64,000 bases of DNA from Alteriqipengyuania flavescens (lineage in GTDB: Bacteria > Pseudomonadota > Alphaproteobacteria > Sphingomonadales > Sphingomonadaceae): the NCBI RefSeq assembly GCF_030406725.1, contig NZ_CP129107.1, positions 1,592,501 to 1,656,500 on the forward strand, in the 5' to 3' direction. Position numbers and translations under genes: made by a program. A model generated the notes under the pieces. It saw only the letters and a program-made list of their open reading frames with translations, did no database searches and had not been told where the DNA came from. Below, piece after piece: positions 10,265 to 18,527 of this stretch. Position 1 is the first letter of the stretch, and every line of letters starts with the position of its first letter.

Positions 10265-12745
10265 ATGAACGACCTACGCGACCGCATCCGCCGGCAGCTC
10301 GAACTCGAAGACGAGAGCCGTGCCCTCGGTGCCCGTCGATACGCCAACCGGGACCTGCCGTGGCGCTTCGAGGCCGGCACGGCCGAGGAGGAGGCCAACC
10401 TGCCGCCTGGCAAGCAGCTCCTCAAAGCCGCTCTACAACCCACCGCTGACGCCATCCGCGGGTTCATCGACGGGGCCTGCTCGGGCAAGGCAGGGAGGAA
10501 GCACTCGGCCGCCGATATGTTGCTCCTGATCGAGCCGATGGAGGCCGCCTACCTGACCTGTCGCGTCCTCGTGAACGCCTCAGTCGCCCAGGTGCAGCTC
10601 CAACGGATTGCGGTGCAGGTCTCCGACGCGATCGACGACCACCTGAGCCTGTCGGGCTTCCGCGAGATCAACCGGCAGGGCTACAAGGGCTTCCTGAAAT
10701 CGCAGGAGCAACGCGGCTACACCCGACAGCGGCGGGCCGCCGTGCGCTCGCTGCTAACCGAGGAAGGCGTGCTGGTGGAAACTTCCACAAGCCAGAAGGT
10801 CGCCCGTGGGACCAAGCTGGTCGAACTGGCGGTCGAGGCGACAGGTTTGTGGACCATCGAGAAGGCCCCACGCGCCCGCGGCTTCGCCTACACGATCCGG
10901 CCGAGTGAGACCCTTCAGGACTGGCTGGACAAGCAACACGCCCGCTGCTCGCTGCTGGACCCCATCCACCTCCCGATGCTGGTCCGGCCGCGCCGGTGGC
11001 GGTCCCCCAGCTACGGCGGGTATCTCACCCCACGCCCCGGCAACCGGCTCGTGAAACAGCGCAACAAGCCCTACCACGAGGAACTCCGGAACATCCTCAT
11101 GGACGACGTCTACGACGCGGTGAACCACATTCAAGACACCCCTTGGCGCATCAATGCCCGCATCCTCGACCTGATGACGCAGGTGTGGGACGGGGGAGGA
11201 TGTCTCGGGGGCCTGCCGCAGCGCGAGGACGACCCGGTCCCCGCCAAGCCTGACGACATCGACTTCAACGAGGACGCAAAGGCGGCGTGGAAGCGCGAAG
11301 CGGCAGCCACACACTCTCGCAACGCTGAGCGGATTTCCGGCCGTGTCGCCATCCAGCAGGGCCTGTGGGTCGCCCGCCGGTTCGCCGAGGAGCCTGCGAT
11401 CTACTTCCCGCACGAGTTGGACTTCCGCGGCCGGGTGTATCCCATCCCGTCCTTCGGCCCCTCGCCGCAGGGCTCGGATTGGCAGAAGGCGCTGATCGAG
11501 TTCGCCGACGGGAAGCCGCTGGGAACCGACGGCCGACGCTGGCTCTACATCCACATCGCCAACCTGTTCGGCGTCGACAAGGTGTCCTTCGACGAGCGGG
11601 TGGAGTGGACGCTGAGCCACGCCCCGCAACTCCTCGACAGCGCCATGAACCCGCTCGACGGGGAACGCTTCTGGACCTCCGCGGACGACCCGTGGATGGC
11701 CTTGGCGGCCTGCATGGAGTTCGAGGGCGCGTTGGATCAGGGCGCGGATTTCGTCTCCCGGCTGCCGATCGCCCTCGACGGCTCCTGCTCCGGCCTCCAG
11801 CACTTCTCGGCCATGCTGCGCGACCATGACGGCGGTGCGGCGGTGAACCTCCTCCCGTGCGACAGCCCGGCGGACATCTACACGATGGTCGCGGCCCGTG
11901 CGCAGGAGGTGGCCGAGACGGAGACACTGATCGAAGTGCCGGACCCCGCCGACCCTGCGGGGACCATCCGTATCCCGAACCCGTGGAGAGGGGGGAAGGT
12001 GTCCCGCAAGATCGCCAAACGGCCGACGATGACCTACTGCTATTCCGCCACACGCTTCGGGATGCAGGGGATGATCGTCGAGACCTTGCGGGAGATCGAC
12101 CGGGAAGCCGAGGCTCGCGGTGGGGAACCGTATCTCGGCGGCGCGGACAACTACCACGCGGCGACCTGGCTCAGCCACGTCCTCTACCGCGCCGTCGGCG
12201 ACACCGTCACTGCCGCGGAGCAGGCAATGGGATGGCTGCGGGACGCCGCCGCGGTCGCCTCGCAGGAAGGCCTGCCGCTGTGGTGGACCACCCCGCTCGG
12301 ACTGCCGATCCTTCAGGAATACCGCCGGCAGAAGGGGGAGCGCGTGGAGGTCCATTGGGCGGGCCGCCGGGTCCGCATGACAATTAATGTGGACGTCGAG
12401 GCGCTCGATAACCGGGCGCAGGCGAACGGCGTGGCGCCGAACTTTATCCACTCGCTCGACGCCGCGCACCTTCAGGCGGTCGCCCTGCGGTGCCGACGGG
12501 AGGGCATCGCCCACCTCGCGGTGATCCACGACAGCTTCGGGACCCATGCGGCGGACACGGGGCGCATTGGGGAAATCCTGCGGGAGACCTTCGTCGAGCA
12601 GTATTCCGGCGACGTCCTGAAGGACCTCTACCGGGAGCTTGTGGGCCAGCTCGGCGATGACCTCGCCAAGCGCCTGCCGGAGCCGCCGGCGATGGGCGAC
12701 CTCGACCTCAGCCAGGTCAAGCTCGCCCAATACACCTTCGCATAA
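10265..12745 (+). CDS. T7-type single-subunit DNA-directed RNA polymerase
   Basis: An 826-residue relative of T7 gp1 (883 aa). Seen in order: the HELDFRGRVYPIPSFGP segment (about residue 383), DGSCSGLQHFSAMLRD with the first catalytic Asp (about 505), KRPTMTYCYSATRFGMQ holding the O-helix Lys and the Tyr that selects ribose (about 585), NFIHSLDAAHLQA, and VIHDSFGTHAAD with the second catalytic Asp (about 754). The protein ends in ...AQYTFA, like the T7 FAFA foot that holds the initiating nucleotide. It would transcribe the phage from promoters P1-P5. An AGGAAGG ribosome site lies before the ATG; a 7-bp hairpin (10221-10237) lies just upstream. Confidence 0.97.
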   Translation: MNDLRDRIRRQLELEDESRALGARRYANRDLPWRFEAGTAEEEANLPPGKQLLKAALQPTADAIRGFIDGACSGKAGRKHSAADMLLLIEPMEAAYLTCRVLVNASVAQVQLQRIAVQVSDAIDDHLSLSGFREINRQGYKGFLKSQEQRGYTRQRRAAVRSLLTEEGVLVETSTSQKVARGTKLVELAVEATGLWTIEKAPRARGFAYTIRPSETLQDWLDKQHARCSLLDPIHLPMLVRPRRWRSPSYGGYLTPRPGNRLVKQRNKPYHEELRNILMDDVYDAVNHIQDTPWRINARILDLMTQVWDGGGCLGGLPQREDDPVPAKPDDIDFNEDAKAAWKREAAATHSRNAERISGRVAIQQGLWVARRFAEEPAIYFPHELDFRGRVYPIPSFGPSPQGSDWQKALIEFADGKPLGTDGRRWLYIHIANLFGVDKVSFDERVEWTLSHAPQLLDSAMNPLDGERFWTSADDPWMALAACMEFEGALDQGADFVSRLPIALDGSCSGLQHFSAMLRDHDGGAAVNLLPCDSPADIYTMVAARAQEVAETETLIEVPDPADPAGTIRIPNPWRGGKVSRKIAKRPTMTYCYSATRFGMQGMIVETLREIDREAEARGGEPYLGGADNYHAATWLSHVLYRAVGDTVTAAEQAMGWLRDAAAVASQEGLPLWWTTPLGLPILQEYRRQKGERVEVHWAGRRVRMTINVDVEALDNRAQANGVAPNFIHSLDAAHLQAVALRCRREGIAHLAVIHDSFGTHAADTGRIGEILRETFVEQYSGDVLKDLYRELVGQLGDDLAKRLPEPPAMGDLDLSQVKLAQYTFA

Positions 12746-12747
12746 TA

Positions 12748-12765
12748 CTTCCACAAGACGGAACA
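12748..12765 (+). repeat. Copy of the phage CTTCCACAARACRGAACA element
   Basis: CTTCCACAAGACGGAACA, full-length copy directly after the RNAP stop and 4 bp before promoter P2. Confidence 0.65.
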
Positions 12766-12769
12766 ATGG

Positions 12770-12792
12770 GATTAGCACCCACCATTGGGGAG
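12770..12792 (+). promoter_or_regulatory. Phage RNAP promoter P2
   Basis: GATTAGCACCCACCATT then GGGGAG. Ungapped alignment to the T7 consensus matches 13 of 20 positions from -17 to +3, including CAC at -7 to -5, AT at -3/-2 and the GGG start (+1 G12787). Drives the small-gene and replication block. Confidence 0.7.
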
Positions 12793-12811
12793 TGATCCCG
12801 CTGACAGGAGA

Positions 12812-12937
12812 ATGACGATGAAAGAGACACTTGCCATGCGCCTCGCGCGCCAGCTTGCCGAGACCAATCCGGGGACGGTCGTCAGGATCGACGACGCGAC
12901 CGCCGCGGCGACCGGAGAACGGGAGAAGGGCGCATGA
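12812..12937 (+). CDS. Small phage protein, 41 aa
   Basis: ATG preceded by ACAGGAG at good spacing, 25 bp downstream of promoter P2; the stop overlaps the next start (ATGA). The product is MTMKETLAMRLARQLAET plus an Ala/Glu-rich tail, amphipathic helix followed by disorder. No recognised family. Its position matches the run of tiny genes after gene 1 in T7-like phages. Confidence 0.6.
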   Translation: MTMKETLAMRLARQLAETNPGTVVRIDDATAAATGEREKGA

Positions 12938-13155
12938 ACATCACCGCCCGCGCCATCGCCCGCCGCGCCGACCGCAAGCGTCCGGAGAAGGAACGCCGGT
13001 GGCCCCGCGGCGGCTCGATCTCCCACCTGAACCCCGACGGCTCGATCTCCACGCTGCACCCGACGAAGGGGTGGCGGCGCACGAGTGCCAAGCGGGTCGC
13101 CCTGAGGATCGAGCAGGGCCGTCACGCGGTCCTCGCCGGCCTCACAGGGAATTAA
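12934..13155 (+). CDS. Small basic phage protein, 73 aa
   Basis: Arg/Lys-rich, with a central SISHLNPDGSISTLHPTKGW segment that looks like a short beta sheet. Overlaps the upstream stop by 4 bp, so translation is probably coupled. The charge suggests nucleic-acid binding; function unknown. Confidence 0.6.
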   Translation: MNITARAIARRADRKRPEKERRWPRGGSISHLNPDGSISTLHPTKGWRRTSAKRVALRIEQGRHAVLAGLTGN

Positions 13156-13172
13156 CCCCCACCATCGGGGAA
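13150..13172 (+). promoter_or_regulatory. Phage RNAP promoter P3
   Basis: AATTAACCCCCACCATC then GGGGAA, aligned with P2 at 16 of 20 positions from -17 to +3; +1 would be G13167. It overlaps the stop of the 73-aa gene. The initial transcript could form GGGG-AATGAA-CCCC. Confidence 0.6.
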
Positions 13173-13204
13173 TGAACCCCACCGACACCCACGGAGAACC
13201 TGAA

Positions 13205-13402
13205 ATGCTCACCCGCACCCACTGCCGGCGGGCCGACGGCCTGCGCGCTGAATTGCTCGCGGATCGTGACGGCACCGCCCTCTACCGCATCGACGCACCG
13301 CGCCGTGTCGGTCGGGGCCGCAATGCCCGTATCAAGCTCGACACCCGGATTACCTGCTGCCGTTCGGTCAGGTTCCGCCGGGACTTCATGGAGGCGGCGT
13401 GA
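13205..13402 (+). CDS. Hypothetical phage protein, 65 aa
   Basis: Start at 13205 chosen because GGAGAACC precedes it; an upstream in-frame ATG at 13172 lies on the +1 region of P3. The product (MLTRTHCRRADGLRAELL...) is Arg-rich with three Cys and no known domain. The end overlaps the next GTG start by 4 bp. Confidence 0.5.
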   Translation: MLTRTHCRRADGLRAELLADRDGTALYRIDAPRRVGRGRNARIKLDTRITCCRSVRFRRDFMEAA

Positions 13403-13674
13403 GCCCCGCCTCAGTGCGCGACGGGATCGTCTTCAGCTCCGACCTCGGACGGCTGAAGGTCCCCGCCTTCCGCGTTCTGGATGCGGTGCAGGACGTTCGG
13501 AAGGACTGTCAGCTTGAAGCCATCGCGCTCACGCTGGCCGCCCTCTGCCGCCCGCTCGGCATCGACCCCCACGCACTCATCACCCGCGCGAACCGGCAGC
13601 TCGTCCAGACGGACGCCACGCGCAACCCACACATCGAAGCGATTGCGGACTATGCCGCAGGAGAACTGAAATGA
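13399..13674 (+). CDS. Hypothetical phage protein, 91 aa
   Basis: GTG start overlapping the previous stop; stop overlaps the next ATG. Mostly helical, with a C-terminal half rich in Ala/Leu (QLEAIALTLAALCRPLGID). No recognised family. Coupled translation with its neighbours supports it being real. Confidence 0.6.
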   Translation: MSPASVRDGIVFSSDLGRLKVPAFRVLDAVQDVRKDCQLEAIALTLAALCRPLGIDPHALITRANRQLVQTDATRNPHIEAIADYAAGELK

Positions 13675-14270
13675 CGAAGATCGACTGGACGAAGCCGCTG
13701 GAGCTGACGGACGGGACGCCGGTGAAGCTGGACCCCGGACATCTGAACAATCCCGACAGCAGGGGTGACTACTACTTGGTCCGAAGCGACGGGCTGGGAT
13801 TTACGGAAGGTCAGACCCGTGGCGCGGGCGATGTCCTCATCGCCCAGCCGGACGGAACCGAATGGTTTCACGGCGGGCCGCAGCGTGTCCGCAATACCGC
13901 AGTCCCCACGTTCGACCCGACGAAGCCCGTCCAGACCCGCGACGGCCGCAAGGCGCGCATCCTGTCGACCGAAGGGCCGGGGGAGAAGCCCCTGGTCGTT
14001 GCGCTCCAACGGACTGACCGCGCTGGTGAAGTCCTCGTCTCCCGATATGCGGACGGACACGTTTCACGCGCCGGCCGAGAAATGCCGCACGACCTCATCA
14101 ACGTCCCCGAACGCACCCACGCCTACCGCTCGATCCAGCCGGACGGCGCATTGGGACCCAAGGCCCTCTCGAAGCTCGCCGCACAGGGGTCCCACGCAAT
14201 GCCTTACACCGGCCCGGTCCTGAAGCTCACCTTCGAGGACGGCCGGCCGGTCGCCGCGGAGATCGTGTGA
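13671..14270 (+). CDS. Hypothetical phage protein with duplicated DGTPV-type module
   Basis: A 199-residue protein whose N-terminus IDWTKPLELTDGTPVKL is echoed at about residue 82 by FDPTKPVQTRDGRKARIL, suggesting two copies of a small beta module. The same motif (PMELDDGTPVEL) opens the gene at 17885. Such N-terminal modules recur in podovirus accessory proteins; their role is not known to me. It sits in the early/replication transcript downstream of P3. Confidence 0.65.
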   Translation: MTKIDWTKPLELTDGTPVKLDPGHLNNPDSRGDYYLVRSDGLGFTEGQTRGAGDVLIAQPDGTEWFHGGPQRVRNTAVPTFDPTKPVQTRDGRKARILSTEGPGEKPLVVALQRTDRAGEVLVSRYADGHVSRAGREMPHDLINVPERTHAYRSIQPDGALGPKALSKLAAQGSHAMPYTGPVLKLTFEDGRPVAAEIV

Positions 14271-14452
14271 ACGGCGGCCGCCTACACCCCTTCGACCCCT
14301 ACGAGAGCCTGATCGACCAAGCCCTGCCGTTCTACCGCGAGCGTGGAGTGGTCGATCTCGCCTGCCTCGCGCAGGCCGTCACCCAGGGGTTCGACGGCGA
14401 CACATTCCTCTCGGACGTGCGGACGCGCGCCGAACAACCCACCGAAGACTGA
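14267..14452 (+). CDS. Small phage protein, 61 aa
   Basis: GTG start overlapping the previous stop (GTGA). Acidic, helical (DPYESLIDQALPFYRERGVV). An AGGAGG ribosome site for the SSB gene follows its stop. Function unknown. Confidence 0.55.
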   Translation: MNGGRLHPFDPYESLIDQALPFYRERGVVDLACLAQAVTQGFDGDTFLSDVRTRAEQPTED

Positions 14453-14463
14453 AGGAGGCCTGC

Positions 14464-15129
14464 ATGGCATCCAAGAAGACCGAAGCCGTCACCCCGAAGG
14501 GAACGGCCATCTGGCCCCGCCTGAATACGCCGGACACCAAGTTCGACCCGGCGGGGAAATACACCTGCAAGATCGCCGTCCCAGGCGACGATGAAGGCCT
14601 CGCCGCGCTCCGCAAGCAGACCCAGGAACTCATCGACGAGAAGTTCGACGAGGTCGTGGCGAAACTGAAGGAAGACGGGAAGGGCGCTGTCGCCAAGAAG
14701 GTCTCGAAGGCCGACCCGTTCGTGGCCGAGGAGGACCCGGAGACCGGCGAGGAAACCGGCAACATCCTCATCAATGCCAAGATGACGGCCAGCGGCACCA
14801 GCCGCAAGACCGGCAAGCCGTGGTCCCGCAAGCCTGCGATCTTCGATGCGAAGGGCAAGAAGCTGTCGAACCCGCCCATCATCGGCGGCGGTTCCGAGGT
14901 GAAACTCTCGGTCGAGCTGTTCCCCTACTTCGCCGCGAACGACAAGACGGTGGGCGTCAGTTTCCGTCTGGAAGCCGTGCAGGTGTTGAAGCTGGTCTCC
15001 AGCGGCAACCGTGACGCCGGTGGCTACGGCTTCGAGGAAGAAGACGGCGACGAACTGGAGGACATGGAGGACACGACCTTCGGTGGCTCCGAGGGCGGTG
15101 ACGCGGAAGACGACGAGGACTTCGCCTGA
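14464..15129 (+). CDS. Single-stranded DNA-binding protein (T7 gp2.5-like)
   Basis: A 221-residue protein with an OB-like body (GTAIWPRLNTPDTKFDPAGK, FEV-type strand KLSVELFPYF) and a strongly acidic tail ending EDDEDFA with a penultimate Phe, the feature by which gp2.5-type SSBs contact polymerase and helicase. It would coat single strands and coordinate the replisome of DNA polymerase (19012/21115) and primase-helicase (16240). Strong AGGAGG site before the ATG. Confidence 0.85.
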   Translation: MASKKTEAVTPKGTAIWPRLNTPDTKFDPAGKYTCKIAVPGDDEGLAALRKQTQELIDEKFDEVVAKLKEDGKGAVAKKVSKADPFVAEEDPETGEETGNILINAKMTASGTSRKTGKPWSRKPAIFDAKGKKLSNPPIIGGGSEVKLSVELFPYFAANDKTVGVSFRLEAVQVLKLVSSGNRDAGGYGFEEEDGDELEDMEDTTFGGSEGGDAEDDEDFA

Positions 15130-15533
15130 CACTCCCCATCCGCGTCACTCTCGACGCGGACCCAAAGCCGACCCCAAGACCCCGCGCCCGCGTCATTGCG
15201 GTCAAGGGGCGGCGCCCGCTGGCCTCCTTCTATTCCCCGAAGGAATACAAGACCTGGCAGACGCACGTCGGCAAGCTGCTGGCGGGGTGTGAAGCCCCGC
15301 CGGCGCCTTTGGAGGGTCCCCTGCGTGTGGAGTTGGTGTTCACGGCCGAGCGGCCGAAGACGACCAAGCTCCCCCATCCTCGACCGGACCTCGACAACCT
15401 TGTGAAGGCGGTCCTCGACGTCGTGACGTCCGACGGCCGCTTCTGGATCGACGACGCTCAGGTCTCCGAGCTCTGCGCCCGCAAACAATGGGGCGAGGCC
15501 GGGAAGATCGAGCTGCTCATCGGAGAAGCATGA
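15126..15533 (+). CDS. RusA-like Holliday-junction resolvase
   Basis: About 135 residues of RusA fold: N-terminal DADPKPTPRPRARV, then the metal-binding core HPRPDLDNLVKAVLD and GRFWIDDAQV with the conserved Asp cluster. It occupies the place of T7 endonuclease I (gene 3) and would resolve branched replication or packaging intermediates. No ATG/GTG/TTG exists between the upstream in-frame stop (15099) and the conserved N-terminus; CTG at 15126, overlapping the SSB stop, is the likeliest start. The first standard start codon in frame (15309) would remove the N-terminal third. Confidence 0.8.
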   Translation: MTLPIRVTLDADPKPTPRPRARVIAVKGRRPLASFYSPKEYKTWQTHVGKLLAGCEAPPAPLEGPLRVELVFTAERPKTTKLPHPRPDLDNLVKAVLDVVTSDGRFWIDDAQVSELCARKQWGEAGKIELLIGEA

Positions 15534-16021
15534 ACTATCGACCAATGACCCGTATCTCCTACCTGGCCGTGCATTGCTCCGCAACGCCGGCAGGCCGGGA
15601 CATCGGTGCAGCCGACATCCGCCAGTGGCATCGCGCCAAAGGCTGGAAGGACATCGGCTACCACTACGTCATCCGCTTGGATGGCACGATCGAGAAGGGC
15701 CGTCCCGACGATATGCCGGGCGCCCACGAACCCAAGATCAACCGCAGTTCCATCGCCGTGTGCCTCGTGGGGGGAAGCCCCCCGGTCGGCTCGGCGGAAT
15801 ACAAGCGGGGTCTTGGGGAGAACACCTACACGCCCGCACAGTTCGCCTCGCTGAAGAAGCTCCTGCTGGAGCTGTCGGCGAAGCACCCCGGCGCCGAAGT
15901 TCTCGGCCACCGGGACGTGCAGGGCGTCCGCAAAGCCTGCCCGTCCTTCGACGTGAAGGAATGGTGGGCGGCAGCGCGCAAGGACGGTCCCGACAAGGAC
16001 TGTTCCTGCCCGTGCGCCTGA
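15530..16021 (+). CDS. N-acetylmuramoyl-L-alanine amidase (T7 lysozyme-like)
   Basis: A 163-residue type-2 amidase matching T7 gp3.5. Zinc ligands are in AVHCSAT (His), VLGHRDVQ (His) and KACPSFD (Cys), with the catalytic Tyr in GYHYVIR and lipid-II-contact CLVGG. It hydrolyses the MurNAc-L-Ala bond and is the phage endolysin. In T7 the same protein also binds and restrains the RNA polymerase, so a dual role is possible here. No signal peptide, so release needs a holin (candidates at 22636 and 42243). An unusual tail ends in CSCPCA. ATG overlaps the RusA stop. Confidence 0.93.
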   Translation: MNYRPMTRISYLAVHCSATPAGRDIGAADIRQWHRAKGWKDIGYHYVIRLDGTIEKGRPDDMPGAHEPKINRSSIAVCLVGGSPPVGSAEYKRGLGENTYTPAQFASLKKLLLELSAKHPGAEVLGHRDVQGVRKACPSFDVKEWWAAARKDGPDKDCSCPCA

Positions 16022-16042
16022 TGACCTGAAGGAGCCCTCCGA

Positions 16043-16243
16043 GTGACCGAAGCAACCAATGCGCCCAAGCCGGCGCCGAAGCCGCTCATCCGCCGCACGA
16101 CGGCGATGGCGGACGCCATGCTCTCTGCCTGCCAGAAGGCGGGCATCGACACGAGCAACGCGACTGTGAAAGCGAAGACCGAACCGGCCTGGACGGTCAC
16201 TCGGAGGGACAAGCGAGACCGCCGGCCGAGGCGGCGCCGGTGA
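16043..16243 (+). CDS. Hypothetical phage protein, 66 aa
   Basis: GTG start, preceded by GGAGCCC. Pro/Ala-rich start, helical middle, very basic end (RRDKRDRRPRRRR). The stop overlaps the GTG start of the primase-helicase, so it is probably translated with it. Not recognised. Confidence 0.5.
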   Translation: MTEATNAPKPAPKPLIRRTTAMADAMLSACQKAGIDTSNATVKAKTEPAWTVTRRDKRDRRPRRRR

Positions 16244-17898
16244 GCGACGAAAGCGACAGCGAGTTCCTCCACCACACGTCCTGCGAAGCCTGCGGGTCGT
16301 CCGACGGGAACGCCGTCTATTCCGACGGCCACACCTACTGCCACGTCTGTCAAGCCTACGGCGCAGCCGATGGTGAGGAGGGGCATGCGCCCAAGTCCCG
16401 CAAGTCCGCCGAGGGTCTCATTCGCGGCACCGCAGAAGCGATCCCCTCCCGCAAGCTGGACAACCGTGTCTGCGAGAAGTTCGGCTACCAGGTCGGGGAG
16501 TTCCGCGGGCAGAAGTGCCACATCGCCCCTTACTACGACGCGGTCGGCAAGGCTGTGGCGCAGAAGATCAGGCTCCCCGGCAAGGACTTCACGGTCCTCG
16601 GGGACCTGAAGAAGGCCCTGCCGTTCTTCGGGCAGCAGCTCTGCCGGGACGGCGGGAAAATGATCGTGCTGACCGAAGGCGAGATCGACGCGATGTCGGT
16701 CACGCAGGCGATGGGCCTTTCATGGCCCGCTGTGTCGGTCCCCAACGGGGCCAGCGGGGCCAAGAAGGCAGTCAGCGCCGGCCTTTCGTGGCTGGAGAAG
16801 TTCGACAAGGTCGTCTTCCTGTTCGACGAGGACGCCCCCGGCCGGGAGGCAGTCGAGGAATGCGTCCCGCTGTTGTCCCCCGGCAAGGCCTACATCGGCT
16901 CCCTCCCGCTCAAAGACGCCTCCGATATGGTCAAGGCGGGGCGCTCGAAGGAGCTGGTGGATGCGGTGTGGGGCGCTCGGCTATGGACCCCCGACGTCCT
17001 GAACGACCTCGACGACAGCTTGCTCGAAGCGGCCTGCGAGGAGCAGGAGTGGGGCCTGCCGTGGCCGTGGGTCACGATGACCAAGGCGACCTACGGCATC
17101 CAGCGGTCGGCCGTCTATGGCTGGGGCGCTGGCACCGGGTCCGGCAAGACCACGCTGATGAAGCACCTCGCGCTTACGGCCATCCGGCCGGACCTTGGCG
17201 AGGACCACTCGGACTTCATGCCAATGCCTGCCCCGCGACCCGTCGCCACGATCCTCTACGAGGAGCCGGCGAAGCGGACGCTGAAGACCCTCGCCGGGAT
17301 GGCGATGGCCCAACGTATCCACGTGCCCGGCACCGATTACGACAAAGCGCAGGCCCGCGAGATCATGGAAGGTCTCCGGCCGCTGCTGAAATCGGTGTCG
17401 CTGAAGGGGGCGCGGAATTGGGAGACGGTAAAGGGCACGGTGCGCTACCTCTGCAATGCGGAGGGCGTCCGGGACTTCATCATCGACCCCATGACGGCCC
17501 TGACGGCGACCTCGGATGACGAGCGCCGCGCCCTCGACGGTATCATGGCCGAAATGGCGGACCTCGCCGAAGACCTCGACATCACCATCCACATCGTCTG
17601 CCACCTGGCAACGCCGGATGGCACGAGCCACGAGGACGGCGGCCGGGTGCAGGAGAAGCACTTCCGCGGCTCCCGCGCCATCGCCTTCTGGTCACACTAC
17701 CTCGTGGGGCTGGAGCGCAACAAGCAGGATCGGGACTGCCCGACCACCATCCGGGGTCTGAAGGATCGCCTGACGGGAGACGCCGTAGGCCCCTTCATTG
17801 CCCTCGAATACGACAGAGAGACCGGCCTGATGGTCGAGACCGACCTTCCCGATGGGAACGGCGGGACGTTCAAGGATGAAACCGATGACGAAATATGA
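16240..17898 (+). CDS. DNA primase/helicase (T7 gp4-like)
   Basis: A 552-residue bifunctional protein. Zinc-binding domain: CEAC (15-18) and CHVC (34-37). TOPRIM primase: VLTEGEIDAMSV and VVFLFDEDAPGREA with the metal-binding Glu and Asp residues. RecA-like hexameric helicase: Walker A GAGTGSGKTTLM (about 297), Walker B FIIDPMTAL, then HLATPDG and HFRGSRAIAFWSHY. The acidic C-terminus (DETDDEI) is the part that contacts the polymerase in T7. It primes and unwinds at the phage fork. Confidence 0.95.
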   Translation: MSDESDSEFLHHTSCEACGSSDGNAVYSDGHTYCHVCQAYGAADGEEGHAPKSRKSAEGLIRGTAEAIPSRKLDNRVCEKFGYQVGEFRGQKCHIAPYYDAVGKAVAQKIRLPGKDFTVLGDLKKALPFFGQQLCRDGGKMIVLTEGEIDAMSVTQAMGLSWPAVSVPNGASGAKKAVSAGLSWLEKFDKVVFLFDEDAPGREAVEECVPLLSPGKAYIGSLPLKDASDMVKAGRSKELVDAVWGARLWTPDVLNDLDDSLLEAACEEQEWGLPWPWVTMTKATYGIQRSAVYGWGAGTGSGKTTLMKHLALTAIRPDLGEDHSDFMPMPAPRPVATILYEEPAKRTLKTLAGMAMAQRIHVPGTDYDKAQAREIMEGLRPLLKSVSLKGARNWETVKGTVRYLCNAEGVRDFIIDPMTALTATSDDERRALDGIMAEMADLAEDLDITIHIVCHLATPDGTSHEDGGRVQEKHFRGSRAIAFWSHYLVGLERNKQDRDCPTTIRGLKDRLTGDAVGPFIALEYDRETGLMVETDLPDGNGGTFKDETDDEI

Positions 17899-18517
17899 AA
17901 CCGGGCCGGTCGATCCGAGCCTGCCGATGGAACTGGATGACGGAACGCCGGTGGAGTTGGTCAAAGAGTGTGGTGACGAGCTGGTCGTGCGATACGCGGC
18001 CGGGTTCCGCGCGAAAGACCCCCTGCGCGGGGAGCCGGACAATCCAGATTGGGTTCATATGCCGGATTGGACCTACGAGCGGGCGACAGGCCTTAAGAGC
18101 GGGTGTCACGACGCTGCCGCCTTCCACACCCTCCGCAACGTCCGGAAGGGCATTGGTAACGCTGGCGGTCTCCTGCCTTCCCTCCCGGAAGCCGCCGACG
18201 CCCGCAACGGCCTGCCGATGGCCGAGGGTCTCCTCGACTACTTCCCCAACGCCCTCGCCGAGGTGAGCCGCCTGTCGTTCGACGCGACACAGCAGCACCA
18301 CCCCGAAGAGCCCATGCACTGGGACCGCTCGAAGTCGACCGACCACGCCAACAAGATCATGCGCCACCTCGTCGATCGCGGCGGCCGTGACGATAAGGGC
18401 CACCGCCACTCCACGATGGTCGCTTGGCGGGCGCTCGCCATGCTCCAGGAGGAACTCGAAAGGGACGAAGGTCTCCCGCCGAGCCGCGCCTCCCGCAACG
18501 CACCCACGACAGCCTGA
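17885..18517 (+). CDS. DUF5664-type protein (dATP/dGTP diphosphohydrolase-like N-terminal family)
   Basis: A 210-residue protein. After a DGTPVEL opening shared with the gene at 13671, residues ~100-205 carry LLDYFPNALAEVSRLS, PMHWDRSKSTDHANKIMRH and HRHSTMVAWRALAMLQEELE. These match, from memory, the phage DUF5664 family that databases name dATP/dGTP diphosphohydrolase, N-terminal. Enzymatic activity is not established by sequence. Start at 17885 because AAGGA stands 8 bp before it; it overlaps the primase-helicase end by 14 bp. A nucleotide-pool role would fit its neighbours. Confidence 0.65.
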   Translation: MTKYETGPVDPSLPMELDDGTPVELVKECGDELVVRYAAGFRAKDPLRGEPDNPDWVHMPDWTYERATGLKSGCHDAAAFHTLRNVRKGIGNAGGLLPSLPEAADARNGLPMAEGLLDYFPNALAEVSRLSFDATQQHHPEEPMHWDRSKSTDHANKIMRHLVDRGGRDDKGHRHSTMVAWRALAMLQEELERDEGLPPSRASRNAPTTA

Positions 18518-18527
18518 GGATCACACC

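Noticed and set aside
10781-10797. Copy of the 18-bp element inside the RNAP gene (CTTCCACAAGCCAGAA)
   Set aside because: Two mismatches and inside a conserved coding region; may be chance, as may the similar strings at 29466 and 41546.
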